Notes: generated by a model not told the origin, from the letters alone. Shown: positions 22,575-35,975, counted from the stretch's first letter. The stretch: DNA of 64,000 bases from Siphonodentalium dalli (GCA_032622095.1 CP136069.1:157655043-157719042); one strand, 5' to 3'. A program made the numbers and translations.

Positions 22575-24506
22575 AGGGCCGGGTATATGTAAATCCCCAC
22601 ACGGATCCACAGTATCTGACATAATTAATTTCAACATTTATGTAGGACTGCAGATTGCATATAGTCGCTGATTCGTTGTAATCACATGGAAAACGTTTTT
22701 TGTCACTTCGCAAGTAGCTGGCTTGATCATGCGACAAAAATGCGCAAGATTATTAGGGACTCATCTCGCATGATTTGTCACAAATGTCGCTATTAATAAT
22801 ATTTAATATGACTTTAATACCGTAACTTTTGTGGTGCGACCCACGGCAAGAGTGAGATTATGATATGTTTTTCTCCAACATAGAATTTCAAATTGCACCC
22901 CCTTGAGTCAGGCCAGAAATTCCATGTCCGTAAAAGTTATAAGTTCTATGAAATTGAATTTTGCAACTGGTACCCCAAGAACTATCAGAAATTTCCAACT
23001 TAACAACCGGCTCCATAGGATGACCGTTAGGGTTATAAAAATTTGCCAAAGTAGGAACATAATTATATGGGCATTTTCACTCTAAAAACATCAAATTCAA
23101 CAATAAAAACTGGTCACCTCGCCACGTTGCTGGTAACAGTCCTACCTAAAATGACATATTATATATAAGATAGGCACCTGTAACATTTTATGTGCATTAT
23201 CGTAGAATACATTCCAACAGATGAGTTATCAGTTAGGTTTAACCGTATAGTACACACATGTCAACATGGCAGCACCACAGTCTCAAGTTTTAGTAAAACA
23301 TGGCGGATTTTTGGAAAACTATACAGAAACAAATATCGACGGCAGAAAAAAATTGGAGGCATTTCTGACAAAGCTTTGATTAGAAATTTGATAAGAATGT
23401 TGGAATATATACAAATACTGTGTGATGGTCCTTTGCAAGAAATTACTTTGTTCTTTTCTGTTTATTTTTTCATAATTCGCGCCAATTGTATTTCAACTCG
23501 AGAATACGTTATTCATTACTGTGAACACGGAACACATGATTACTGGCTGTGAACATGTAACAACACCTTTTCCGATGGGAGGCCAACGATTATTCAGTGT
23601 AACTGACACGAGTTTTGTGTCCATATACAAGAACAGCACTCTTCTTCGTTGACATTATTCGATCAAAATATAAAAAAACAACAACAAATGAATCAATGGA
23701 AATAAAATAATAATAATATATTCCGTCAGTGATTGGTTAGATATGTTTAACATTGTAAGACGACTAAACAAGCCCAGCAAGAGCCCCACCTATATTGTGA
23801 AAATAGGATCAAAATCGCGAAAATACGAAAACTCGAATTTAGATCCAATTTTTATCATTTTTGGTACTATCGTAGTCTGCACTCGGGAAAACTCGCGAAA
23901 ATTAAACAGTCGATTTTAGGCCCAATTGTGTTCTCGTTTGAAATGGCTTAATTGTTTTGTTTGTAAAGTCGTTGATGACATATCAGCAGTCTTAACTCAC
24001 GGGTCACCTTTCGGTAATGTCCATCCTGTCAAAAAAAATCAAAATCATGGAAACCAGAACGGCTGCTTTTCGACCCAAGATTTTGTTGAAATGGATGCAA
24101 GTTTTTTGCCAAGTTATTGTTGTCATCTTAGTTGAAAAGTTGGTCGCAGACAACGACCGTGCCAAAATGAAATCAAAATCACAAAAAGCCGATATTCCAC
24201 CCTAATTTTGAACAACGTACGTTAATGATTTTTCTAAATTGTTTTGGTGCCATCTCATTTGTTTGTTTGTTTCACCCGACCAAAATCCTGCACAGGACGA
24301 AATCATTAAAGGAAAGTCGATTTTCGACCAATAGTTTGTCGAAATGTGTAAAACTATGCCGACGAACGAAGACGGCAAACATTCATATTGACTTCATATA
24401 TATCATTCGGAAAGGCTATTGGTATTAGCTGATTTCAAAGTAATACATGGACTTATTATCTGTTAATCCGGGCAAGGTGCCAAAATCTAGGATTTATACT
24501 AGGTTT
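22575..24506. other. No recognisable gene; weak diverged repeats
   Basis: No domain-bearing exon. Between about 23800 and 24330 a loose repeat of CGAAAA and CGATTTTAGGCCCAA/CGACC-CAA blocks recurs every 120-150 bp, too diverged to define units. Copies of the CGCGAAA block also occur near 45395 and 45555. Confidence 0.35.
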
Positions 24507-24590
24507 AACTAGCGGCTTTGCGTCAAACACTAGTATCTTAAAAGCAATAACTAGCGGCTTTGCGTCAAACACTAGTATCTTAAAAGCAAT
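24507..24590 (+). repeat. 42-bp tandem duplication
   Basis: Two identical adjacent copies of a 42-bp unit beginning AACTAGCGGCTTTGCG (24507 and 24549). Identity indicates a recent event. Confidence 0.9.
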
Positions 24591-25148
24591 ATAGGTTTTG
24601 TAAAATTAGCTTACAACCCCAAACACATATGGCGTATCGTCACAATGTTTCATCTCCAACCTAGAGATTTGTTTCTCTAACACACATTAATAACATAGTG
24701 TTTTGGTATTTGAATCCATAATAATTATATTGTGTTACCAGTTAATTAGGTACAAGTGTGTCCTAAACTATCTAATGTGTTGTTTAATTACAATATGATG
24801 GGTTAGTCTCACATTTAAGCTGTTAAGGGTATTCCACGTGGCTGCCAAAATCCAAAATAGCCACCAAATGACCACACGCTGCCCAGTTTTTGTCAGGTTA
24901 CTCGTATTAATGTTATATTAATATACCGGCATGTTTTAGACATTGGAAATCTTGGGGGGGGGGGGGGGGTTAAAACGTGGTTGTATTTACTTCCGTAGGG
25001 TTTTAACCGGCGGCCTATTTTGCGACACTATAGCGGACAAATTCCGACTAAGTTTGTCCTGATCCAGGCAATTGCCAATTGAATATGGAAAGTTCAGCTT
25101 CTCAGAATAGCGCAGAATCATTGGATTGCTGGTTGGGGTAGCTCTATT
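24591..25148. other. No recognisable gene; G homopolymer
   Basis: AT-rich sequence with a run of about 15 G at 24954-24969. No coding signal is seen. Confidence 0.35.
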
Positions 25149-25595
25149 GGTTACACTGGTGTAAATAAGGTTCCGAGTGACATCTAGCGGATGCGGGAGG
25201 AATATATAGGAGAGAATAAAATAGACACTGGGCCCTGATTGGTCAATAGCCTTGCTTTTCACATAAAATAAATCATCACACCTCTTCCCTATGGTTTCCC
25301 ATAGGTAAAATAACCATTGGCACAGGAATTAACCCTTTGTAGTGAAGTTTGAATTTTTTGGTGTGGTCTAAAATATGACTGTATTTTTTATGCGGTTCTG
25401 ACACTAGTTACGAAAACATAAGATTTAAAGGCGAATTCCCTGCTAGACAGACATGATTTTTTTGTGTAAAAAGTTTCCCAAAATGTCAATTTTTCAGATT
25501 TAAAGAAAATTTTGGACCCAACATTTATATTGCCAACACTATACGCTAAAACGTTAGCACTGAGGCCTATGGAAAACATTTACACCAGTGTAACC
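25149..25595. mobile_element. MITE family T (GGTTACACTGGTGTAAAT ends), solo copy
   Basis: The ends are GGTTACACTGGTGTAAAT and its exact inverse. TATT lies on both sides (25145-25148 and 25596-25599), consistent with a 4-bp target duplication. The element is 447 bp. The same element forms the building blocks of the 42.26-45.26 kb array. A conserved 63-codon minus-strand frame inside it is present in every copy only because the copies are nearly identical. Confidence 0.85.
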
Positions 25596-25737
25596 TATTG
25601 CTCTACCATAACGTATCACAGGAAGGATAAACAAGCTATATATGAAACAATAACTCAATAAGTCGACATGTCATGTAGACACCAGAACGTCTACGCGGTC
25701 TACTCGGTAAACCAACATTGAGTGATATCAATGTTAA

Positions 25738-26193
25738 CCCTTTACCCAACAGAACGCCCTGTGCCAATGCATTCTCTTATATATGCGAGTCGACCATAGG
25801 TCGCCTCGCATATATAAGAGAATGCATTGGCTTAACACATATTAAAAATGATAAAATTGTCAAAGAATGTAGAAAAATATTATAAAAATTGTTAAAAAAT
25901 GTAAGAACAAATTATAAAATTGTTAAAGAATGTAAGAAAAAATGGTAAAAAGTGTTAAAAAAAGATTTTTTTTAGGCCAATGCATTCTCTTATATATGCG
26001 AGGCGACCTATGGTCGACTCGCATATATAAGAGAATGCATTGGCACATGGCATAACTGTAACCATCACAATGTGGTCAATGAACCGGTTCCAATGATATC
26101 CATATTTGTATGGTGTTATTGAGACAGACCGAAGATATTTTAAGCTGTTGAAGCATTATTTGGGCGTTTTTGGCCGTTTTGTTGGGTAAAGGG
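25738..26193 (+). mobile_element. TTAA-flanked palindrome MITE (complete, intact target duplication)
   Basis: Flanked by TTAA on both sides (25734-25737 and 26194-26197). Ends are CCCTTTACCCAACA and TGTTGGGTAAAGGG. It contains palindromes at 25763-25831 and 25976-26044 in opposite orientation, a spacer with reiterated TGTTAAAGAATGTAAGAAAA, and the 150-bp right tail shared with other copies. At 456 bp it is the longest copy here; the spacer repeat explains the extra length. It fits a piggyBac-superfamily MITE. Confidence 0.9.
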
Positions 26194-26311
26194 TTAACGG
26201 ATTTACGAACTAATAGAACATTCAGAAACCCACGATAACTCAAATTGTAACATTATACACGGACAGCACATTGTTTTCACATACAATGGTAATTTTTTCA
26301 TAAAAGGTATT

Positions 26312-26590
26312 AGTGAACCAAATGAGGAACCCAGAGGAACAATTTGATTCCATTTTCGTGTTCTATTCGGAGAACCAAATCAGCTTCTACCCTCAGGGCC
26401 CAATCATGTATGTTTGGTTCTCATTTGGTTCCTTATTTTGGTTCTTCGTAAAGAACCAAATCATTGTACTGTTTAGTTTTTCATTTCGTCTTTATTATGG
26501 TTCACCACGAAGAACAAAAACACGTATCTTCGTTTGGTTCACCTACTGGGACAAACATGGGAACCAGTTTTGGTTCAGCATCAAAAACAC
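26312..26590. repeat. GAACCAAA/TTTGGTTC-rich segment
   Basis: The octamer GAACCAAA and its inverse TTTGGTTC occur about ten times in 280 bp, giving many possible short stems. Borders and origin are unknown. Confidence 0.4.
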
Positions 26591-26989
26591 TTCCTTCTTG
26601 CCTTGCTACTGCAAGATGTGCTGAGTTTCACAGTAACATCTCCGTCATATTTTCAGTGAATATACCATGCAGCCAACATGAACACCTAATTGATCTCACA
26701 TGCATGCATTGTCTTGCAGGATAAATTCACAGGATTGTTCAGCATTGTTAGGTTACTTTGATTAAACTTCTTATGTAAAGAAATACATTAAACCATTACG
26801 TATTTCCTCACTCGAGAACCATAATGGCAATTTACGTTTTCAAAATATCTCGATCTGCATTGTTTGTGTTTTTGGAAATATCTCTTTTGATGTTTATATG
26901 ACGATCAAACCACACAGAATACACAAAACGCCGAGTAAAATCAAAAGGACGTGTTTTGGTGATATTGGAGATTGGGGATAGAACACTGT

Positions 26990-27945
26990 TCTAACAATTA
27001 TTTCTCTATTTTGGCAGCCATTTTAAATACCATCAAATAACTGATGTGCGACTAAACCATCATTTGTAATTAAACAAAATATGCATAATGTCCAGTTACA
27101 AAATAGAATTATTATGGATAACAATTAAATTTCCAAACACTCGTGAAATAGCGGCCATTTTGAAAAACCAATAACAAATGATGTGGAACTAAGCCATCAT
27201 ATTGTTGTTAAACAACATTTAGATAGTTTTGGAAACCCACTATCCATAACATGACGGTGATATAATAGAATTATTACCAAAACTCGTTATCTTTGCGTGA
27301 ACTGTGAAATGGAAACCATCTTGGTTTTTGGCAGCCATCTTGAATACCCTTAACTAGCTAATGTGTGGCTAAGCCATCATATTGTAATTAAACAACACTT
27401 TAGATAGTTAACATAAACTATACCTAATGTGGAGGTACTACAATAGTATTAATATGGATAAAAATACCCAATCTGTTTATGTTCTCGTGAAATAGTGGCT
27501 ATTTTGGATTTTGACAGCCATTTCGAATACACAAAAACAGCTGATGTGAAACTTTAACCAATATATTGTAACTAAACAACACTTTAGATAGCTTTGGACA
27601 CAAACCATACCTAATGTGGAGGTAACACAATCACATTATTATGATTAAAATTACCAAAAGTAGGTATGTTCGCGAGAAATGGCAGCCATCTTGGATTTTG
27701 GCAGCCATTTTTAATACCCTAGAACAGCTTATATGGGACTAAATGATTATTGTTATTAAACAACATTTTAGTTAGTTTAGAAAAAAATACTTTTCATAAC
27801 ATGGAGGTGATACTATAGAATTATTATCGATAATATTACCAAAATTCAGTATTTTCAAGTGAAATGGCGACCGTCTTGGATTTTGGTGACCATTTTTGAA
27901 AAAAAACCTACTTTTTTAGGTGGCCCCCATTTTTATATTCACAAG
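26990..27945 (+). repeat. Satellite-like tandem array, units about 175-185 bp
   Basis: Five to six diverged units share GGCAGCCATTTTGAATACC, AGCTGATGTG, AACTAAGCCATCATATTGT, AACAACATTTTAGATAG and GTGAAATGGCAGCCATCTTG. The core GCAGCCATCTTGGATTTTGG links this array to those at 34.5 and 37.5 kb. Confidence 0.75.
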
Positions 27946-28970
27946 AATAACCAATTCTATCAAGAAGAGTAGTGAAAAGTTTGAAGGAAAAATTGTAAGT
28001 TCACATCTGGTGTGCACCTCTCGATATAAACCCTCAGAAATTAACAGATTTTAGAGTCCTGGACCCAAGGCAGTTTCCAGCAATGTTATCCAACTTCAAT
28101 TACTTGGGATGGTTCTGTACTTTAAGCTAACTGTACCACAATGTGAATTCAACGGAATATTTCGAAAGTTTACGTCGTTCCAGTAAAAATATTGTTGACA
28201 TTAATGTTTAAAAATCATTTGGACACGCTATAATTCACATATCTCGCTTTATCGTGGCTTTATGACATATAATGTTGTGACGATGAAAGACAAAACCCTT
28301 GATTGTATGGAACAGAATGAAGTACAAATTGACCTACTTCAAACAATAAATCTATATATATAGAGAAAGAGATACACACACAAATAGGAATATATCCAAA
28401 GTCACATATAATCTACATACCTCGAATAAAACCAAGTAAATTGTTTCTTTTTGTGACGTTCCGGGCATCAGACAATTCATAAATAAACATTATGTACACA
28501 GATGTATTTAAATACGGACATTGTGTCCGTTTAACGTGTCATTAAGCACTAATACATTCAAACATCTGCCACACACGACCGACATAAAGCACAGGGAATA
28601 CGAGACAGACTGAAAGGGGTCGAGGATGATGCAGAATGCAGGAGGATCCAGTATGAGGGCGGATGTTTTGGGGGCAGAATTCTCAGGGCTCGAGTACGAG
28701 GATGCGGCCGAATGCTTCGCAGGAGGCTGGAGTATGAAGGCGGAGGAATGCCCAGGACTCAAGCATGATTATGCATGGTTCATTCCGAGACTAACCAATA
28801 CTCCTGGTCAGCACGGACAAAGCAGGAGACACTCAGGTACGTTTGGTTTTATCTGCGTGGGGCAGGGGGGGGGGACAACATTTAGAAAAACATAACCCGC
28901 CCACTGATTGGTCTACTTCAAAACAACGACAAATACCCCCCATATAATTCACTGCCATTAACCAGCCAAG
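27946..28970. other. No recognisable gene; G/A-rich short-repeat stretch
   Basis: The region 28615-28780 has loosely repeated GAATGCAGGAGG/GAGTATGA-GGCGGA blocks, probably a decayed minisatellite. A G run lies at 28864-28873. No exon is supported. Confidence 0.35.
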
Positions 28971-29978
28971 TACATACAATTCCCTTCGAATTAAATATAT
29001 AAAGCTATAGAATTCAAATCGTTATGGCGAGTGGTTTACTTCATAACAACAATATACCATATTATAATATAATATTATTATATATAATTCACAACTATAG
29101 ACCAGCCAAGTTTCCCACCCAACGTGGGGAAAACAATAGACAATACCCCATAGCAATACCGGTCAATAGCGTGACATATATAGCAACGAAATAAATGGCG
29201 ACGCATTGCACAACATAGAAACGACACGTATGGCAGATAGCAGAGCGCCGAGCAGATCATCACCAAACGAGGAAGCCACAGCCCGTAACGTACTACTAGC
29301 CTAAGAGAATACGATACTATGCATACACAGCTGCGTCGCATATATTCTGCGGGTAACCTATGTGTATGGATGCTGAACCCTATTTGACAAGTTTAGTTAA
29401 TATATATCTTTATATTTTCTGAGATTTATGGTGGTTTCCATTAAGCTTACATGATTGACATTTCATCCGGATGGTACATACAATTCCCTTCGAATTAAAT
29501 ATATAAGGCTATAGAATTCAAATCATTTTGGCGAGTGGTTTACTTCATAACAACAATATACCATACTATAATATAATATTATTATATATAATTCACAACT
29601 ATAGACCAGCCAAGTTTCCCACCCAACGTGGGGAAAACAATAGACAATACCCCATAGCAATACCGTTCAATAGCGTGACATATATAGCAACGAAATAAAT
29701 GGCGACGCATTGCACAACATAGAAACGACACGTATGACAGATAGCAGAGCGCCGAGCAGATCATCATCAAACGAGGAAGCCACAGCCCGTAACGTACTAC
29801 TAGCCTAAGAGAATACGATACTATGCATACACAGCTGCGTCGCATATATTCTGCGGGTAACCTATGTGTATGGATGCTGAACCTTATTTGACAAGTTTAG
29901 TTAATATATATCTTTATATTTTCTGAGATTTATGGTGGTTTCGATTAAGCTTACATGATTGACATTTCATCCGGATGG
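28971..29978 (+). repeat. 504-bp tandem duplication (two copies)
   Basis: Units 28971-29474 and 29475-29978 start TACATACAATTCCCTTCG and end CATTTCATCCGGATGG. Only a handful of substitutions separate them. The junction is clean, indicating a recent unequal exchange or replication slip. The paired 87-codon minus-strand frames are a consequence of the duplication and show no recognisable domain. Confidence 0.9.
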
Positions 29979-31760
29979 TTATTTAAAACATTTCACACCT
30001 TTTGTCTGCCTTATCCTGCTAAACTTGCGTTCCCCGGGTGGCGTGTCCCAAAAATTAAAAAACCCACAAATTTCAACCTTGTATCCGGAAATCCTGAAGT
30101 TGTTTGCTTCCCCTCCCATACTGCGTGGGTGATCACTTTGTGATAATATCAAGGCCAGTAATGGACGGGAGTGTCTTATTTATTAAACTCATTACAAATG
30201 TAATGACAGCCACCGAGTGGACGCAAACAAAACGGAAGTCCCAACCTGTGCCGCCTCTTCCTATGGCGTATTGACACAGATACATGTGTTTTCTGTGCAT
30301 AAAATGGGCATTCCAATAGCTTACATGGAATTACTAATATGATGGGATTATATCAATTTCAACATGTGGGTTATCAAATGGCTGCTCTTGTTCATATAAA
30401 TTGATATTGTCATTGGAATTTACACGAAAATATACCTACTCGAGAAACGCAGGGGCGTGGCTAGAGGATCTCCGCTGGGTGAGGGGGTTCATCTGCACCC
30501 CCTAAATCTTTAATATATATAGATACATGTAAATACACCAAATGTTCGACTAAAGCATCGATCTTGCCGAAAATTTATCACAAAAAAGAGATGAACAGCG
30601 CGTGAAGACATGCCGTTTGTCAGATTGATTTAAACCCAGAACGAGATTGGATTATAATGGTACTAGACTAGTATGAACGTTACTTGTTTTATCAATGAAT
30701 AAATTCTGAAAGCCTCTAAATGCGGACAAAAATCTACTAATCGGATTAAATACACTCCCAACACTTCGAAATATTACCTTTGTTCTAGATTCCGACTGAG
30801 ACATGTTTACACTGGTGAGTTGACGGATTTATTTCGGACAACAAGGGTTAATAAAGACAAATATAACAACATCGCTATGATGGCTTTAAGAATAATACAA
30901 AGTATTGAATTATAATTCTTTAGAACTAATTACAGGCCTGGACCCATTTAATTTATGCTAAAAATAGAATATATAGGCTATATTAGCAATCGTGGTGGAA
31001 GATGCCTACCCTGGGCTAGTGTCCGAAATCACCCAACATAATTTGAAGTGCACTCAAAAGGGTGATTCCATTGTGAAAATTCAAAAGGTTGAGTTTTAGT
31101 TTTTATCTCATTTTAGACCACATTTATTCAACATGCATGTTTAATGTTTATTGGTCATGATTTGGTTTCAATATGTAATGTAATACAATTAGCGGGGCGT
31201 ATAAAGTTTTGACGTATTTAAAAAACCAAGAAAAACTTTCAACTGCTTTAAAGAGCGTTCCTGGTAATATTTGGACTGTATTCGAACTCAAACAACTTTA
31301 AAAATGAAGGTCAGGGTTGGCTGATAAGTAAAACACAAGTGGGTTTATAAAAGCATTTCGTACTGTCCGAAGTCATATTGCTGTCCAAAGTCACCACATT
31401 TTACGGTACTTCAGCAATGTTACCTGTTATATTATGCATTGTGTTCCCGCAATAAATTGGCCCATCCATTGTTCACACCTATGTATGGAAAGAAATTAAC
31501 GCGGTCATGAAAGTTACATACTGCAACAATGAGACATCCGCGAAGATACATTCGCGAATACGTGCATCCTGCAAAAGTTTAACCGGTACGCAAATAGCTA
31601 GTTTTTAATCACATTTCCCCAAAGCTCCTATGACATCGCTGGAACTGCATAGCAGTGCATATTCTATAGGGCGTATTATCGCTGTGCAGCGAGCCCAGTA
31701 TGATCTGTCTGATCCGAATATGATGTCACGAGCCCTGTGCATTATGTCTGATCTTACGCA
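29979..31760. other. No recognisable gene; contains repeat family C start
   Basis: A GGGGCGTGGCTAGAGGATC repeat begins at 30448 and fades after about 100 bp. The stretch just below 31761 would be the 3' UTR of the lectin gene. A minus-strand AATAAA occurs near 31133, about 630 bp past the stop. The remainder looks like unique sequence. Confidence 0.35.
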
Positions 31761-31975
31761 TTACTTCACGCACACATATCTCATGGTGTAGTCTGTGTCA
31801 CACATGTATTTATGCATCTGATAACGAGATATATTCGAGTCGTAGTAGATGAACAAACAACCAGAATCCCACCAAGGTTCAGATGGAGCCCATTCATACC
31901 ACGACATCACTGTGCCCTCACTGGTTATAAAGATGTCATTGGCAGCCACATCTCTACCATTGATCCACATGTAAT
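31761..31975 (-). CDS. C-type lectin domain, C-terminal exon with stop
   Basis: This 215-bp exon follows a good acceptor (TTTTATTCTAACAG), completes a split codon with its first two bases (phase 1) and ends in TAA. The translation shows the second half of a CTLD: YMWINGRDV at the start (WIND/WING strand), then SWYEWAPSEPWWDSGC, and MHKYMCDTDYTMRYVC near the end. Three cysteines fit the conserved disulfides. The EPN/QPD position reads EPW and the WND position reads MHK, so calcium-dependent sugar binding is unlikely; protein or lipid binding is possible. The phase 1 donor of the exon at 35976-36170 joins to it in frame, giving a complete domain over both exons. It is expected to act outside the cell. 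Confidence 0.85.
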
Positions 31976-33200
31976 CTGTTAGAATAAAACATGTCGCGTT
32001 ACACATAAACGTGTTTATCTGTACACATAATCACGTATCACTATAAAACTTAAGTAAAGTAGTTAGCATGATGACTATACAGATGGATATGTTAAAATGT
32101 AGCATGGTACGTTTATATATTGGCCTGGGTTAAACGAGGAGGTCGCGGGTTAAAACTTATGGTGTAATTCGCTTTCAATTTTCAAGCCTTATCCGAGTTG
32201 AAAGAGACAATTCCATGTGTCATTGCGATCGTACCTTGGCCATTTCTATAAGAAGTAACAAATTGTTCAGGCGCATACCAAGAAATGAACATACCATGTT
32301 GAATCAGTGCTACAATATTGCTGATATAGTCGCTAGTGCAAGTAATCAAATGCTTACTGTATGCAATTTCGGACGGAGGGGAAGGGGCTTAGAGAATTGA
32401 AGGAAGGTACGTATTTGTTTTATTCTCACGACTTTGATGGCCTACAACCCCCAAACCTGCAAAAATGATTGTTTACACCCGACATTTAGACATCCACAGA
32501 CACAATTTCACCAATACTTCCTCAGTTTACATGGCCGTATCAACAGCAAACATATTAATCAACTAATATCTTCTAACATTATCAAGCTTAAATAAGTGTG
32601 CAGGAATAAGATAGTACTTGTAATAAGTTCAACGCTACGTGTATATCTGATTAGCATGTCAATTAGTCCATTAAAACCTTTTTTGTGTCAAACGTTCAAC
32701 TAGTTTAGTTTTAATTGGCCAAACACCCTTATAAGAACAATATGCATACATATTAACACAAAAATGTAAACTGTTTGGTAATCAGATATTATATATCAGA
32801 GAAATGTTTCATTGCTTCAAATACGATTTAGTCATCGAGAACATGCATGTATAGCGAAGCTGCATGTGCAAAGGGTCGTCTTGTCTGCCTATATTACCGT
32901 TCTGAGAATAATCTGCGATCATATTTAATTGCATATATTTGGAATATTGTTAGATAAGTTTGTTCACTTGTGGGTCAGGCTTTCGGACTCTGTGAACTGT
33001 GTCCTCATAAGGTTAACGAGCTCAAGACAATTCGTTTCTTATCTATAATATCAGATATGAATTGCAACTAGGTTATTACTTATGTTTCATTAATTATGCA
33101 AGATTACTGGGGTGAATGCCAACTTCAATAGGGCCTTTATGTGATAATAGAAAACATAAATATGGTGCATGTGTAATTTTGAGACCGTGCAAATTTTGTT
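31976..33200. other. Lectin intron; no other gene seen
   Basis: Lies inside the 4 kb intron between the two CTLD exons. It is AT-rich with no recognisable repeat border or RNA gene. Confidence 0.4.
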
Positions 33201-33295
33201 GGGATTGGGTGGGATTCGAACCCCGGTCCATGACGGCGAGCGCGCCTTGCTACTCAAGGTCCGATGTCAATACCACACGGCCACCGATGCGACCC
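33201..33295 (-). mobile_element. tRNA-like element (SINE head or tRNA pseudogene)
   Basis: Read on the minus strand, GGTCGCATCGGTGGCCGTGT holds a box A-like block. About 50 bases on, GGTTCGAATCC is a perfect box B. Between them a GC-rich stretch (AAGGCGCGCTCGCCG) could form a long variable arm as in Leu/Ser tRNAs. A proper acceptor-stem partner for the 5' end is not evident, so I favour a SINE head or pseudogene over a working tRNA gene. Confidence 0.6.
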
Positions 33296-34480
33296 CAAAA
33301 GGAAGCTCCAATGGCCGTTGTATTCATACGTCGCACTTAGGACACTATATGCACATTTCAAGGTCCATATTGTGTGTATATATATATAAATATCTATAGA
33401 AGATATGGCACAATAGCAGGATGTGATATACGCGCTCGTCGTCATTGGCTGGTGATCGAATACAACCCAATCCGAAATTTTTTTTTTGACTGTCTCAACA
33501 ATTCACTAGCTTTTATAAATAGGCGCTTTGTGTGTTGTATAGTCCAGACATGCGCAAAGAGCACACTTAGCATGTCTCGTAGACGTATATATAGCATGAT
33601 ACTGTGTCTTATATCTGCTATAAATATGATGTTTTGTTGCTACGATATCCTTAAAACTGTTACATCATTACATGGCTTATGAGCTTTTAAGGTATTGAGT
33701 AAAGAAGTGTGTAAACACATGTGTTTAGCCATTTCGACCACACACATCCACCCGACACACATTCCTGCAAATTTTAACAACTCTACACTCGATCCAATCC
33801 TTATTTTAAATAGAAAGCCACCAATTGATAAAACATGATCTTGGTACGGAATAGTTTGTTTGACATCAGTCGCTCATGTGGAACGAAATTTGAAACATTC
33901 AAGAAATTATCTATTTCCGAGAAAATTAATTATGGCTGCGCTGGCGCTGAACGGCCATCTTGATTATAGTCGATTTGCAACAACTTATGCAACTAGTATG
34001 AAACTATTTCCCAATATATATGTTTTTGAATGTTTCATACACACAATGGATTTTCGTGGATATGATTATCCGAACACAGCGAAAACGACAACTTCAGAAA
34101 AAATAAGGGTACTTTTTCTTAACAGCATTAGTTTGCCTTAACAGCATCCCATCAATTCAGATGCTGGTCTATGGTCCAGATAATGCTGAATGTGGCAAAT
34201 TAGAATAAGCTCAGGTATTATTGGTTTGATTCTTGGAAGTCATAATATGATTATTCGGCGTACCCATATTCGGTTACGGCCATTGTGGTCGCATTGTGGA
34301 GAATGGATTTCGAAATGCCACATCGCGATTATTGTGGGTTTTCATCATTCCAGAACGCGACGACCTGTGTTGGAACTAATAGATGGCTTATGTACCGTTC
34401 CGTCAAAGCCATACATATTGATATTATGACAAAAAGATGAAATTAGTATGTGACAATTTCGACTTCTTTTCAAATTCTGA
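33296..34480. other. Lectin intron; no other gene seen
   Basis: AT-rich with a TA microsatellite near 33378. The open frames here lack splice sites or domains. Confidence 0.35.
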
Positions 34481-35400
34481 CCGCTAGCCAGTTTGGCAGC
34501 CGTATTGGCAGCCATCTTGACTGTGAGAGTTGGCCAAACTCAAATGAATACTTCATATAAATGTTACATATGAAAATGTAATTGTGCGTAGAATTCGCGT
34601 AACAATAACGCCCATAGTAAGAAAGTAGAGGAATATAAGCTTGTTTTCAAATTTCGGACGCCATTTTGGCCGCCATCTTCGATTTGGAAAACAAATTCCT
34701 TCATCAGATGCAATTTATTTGCTTCACCTCAGTATTTCCAACTCAACTGTCAGCATGTGTGGAGTTTTCTCGACAATAATGCCCAATGATGTGAAAATGA
34801 GGGATTTTCGGTGATTTTTCAAAATTTGTCCGCCATTGTGGGCGCCATTTTGGATTTGGAAGACTTTTATTTGGATGTGATATGAGGTCAGTTCTTCGCC
34901 TCAGTGTTCCCATCTCACCATAGTAAGCAGGTGTGGAGTTGTCGTGACAATAACTCTCACTGATGTTAAAATCAGCGATTTTTCTATTTCTGGTGGTCAT
35001 TTTGGCCGCCATCTTGGATTTGGGTAAATATTCCTCAACTCGGGTATAAGAGGAATCCTAGCTCGAGTATCTCCTGCACATATATACGCATGGGTTTTGT
35101 TATGATAGCAATAACATTCATTGATTCGAAACAGACATTGCGTTATTAGCGTCGATTTGGCTTTGACCGGATTATACCGGCATTTGGGAAAACGTGATAT
35201 CGGACAAAAATATCCAGCTAGGAATGTATGTTATGGACCCCGTGTGACGATAAATGTATAAAATCGCGGCAAGGTGCCAATAATTTCCCACAGAGACAAA
35301 CGAAAGGTGGTGAAATATCCGAAAAATAGAACAATTTCACATTTCGGCCGCCATATCGGATTTTTGCGTCGGATTTTTGGCTAATTGGTAAGGGTTGTAT
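34481..35400. repeat. Diverged tandem block with GGCCGCCATCTTGGATTTGG core
   Basis: Copies of GCCATTTTGGCCGCCATCTT-GATTTGG occur at about 34500, 34662, 34830 and 34993, with a weaker one at 35340. Between them lie CGTGACAATAA-CCCA and GATGTGAAAATGAG blocks. The period is about 165 bp. The core is shared with arrays at 27 and 37.5 kb. Confidence 0.6.
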
Positions 35401-35975
35401 ATTACCATAACGAATCGAACGGAAAAAAACACAGCATGCGATATCAGCTTTACTATAAAGGCGATAAAAGAGACCTGATGCATATAAAAAAAATCTTGTC
35501 TGGAGTCTCTGCGGCCACTTTTTTTCTTAAATTGTTAACAACCGAAAAAAATTAGAGGAGACACGCAGGCAGTGTCACAGAAGTGCATGGCCAGCGGAAT
35601 AACAATCTACTTCATATCTCTTCAAAATAACTGTATCACTCAAACTATATTAATTCATGTATGTCGCCAGCGGGAGAGTGGCCCAAGTGAAATTCACTTG
35701 TGAGCGTGAAAAAGTTTGTGCAAGAATATTATATGTCTCAACTTATCGATACTCTAATGTTTGCGCTTTGCGTCTGTCTGTCTGTTTGTCTCATCTTTTT
35801 GTCATCAAAATTATTTATTTCCTCAATAAAAATATGAAAAAAGAATTTCATACGCTCTCATTATTCCAGTATAGAATTAAAAATGTTTTGGTTTCATCAT
35901 CTCATATCATGTATCATTATCCCAATCGCAAATTTACTCCAGGTTCATACAAGTAGCCGCTGATATTTTACTTAC

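Noticed and set aside
29078-29845. Pair of 87-residue minus-strand frames
   Set aside because: Explained by the 504-bp tandem duplication. No recognisable domain.
33201-33295. Functional tRNA gene
   Set aside because: Box B is perfect, but the 5' and 3' ends do not pair as an acceptor stem.
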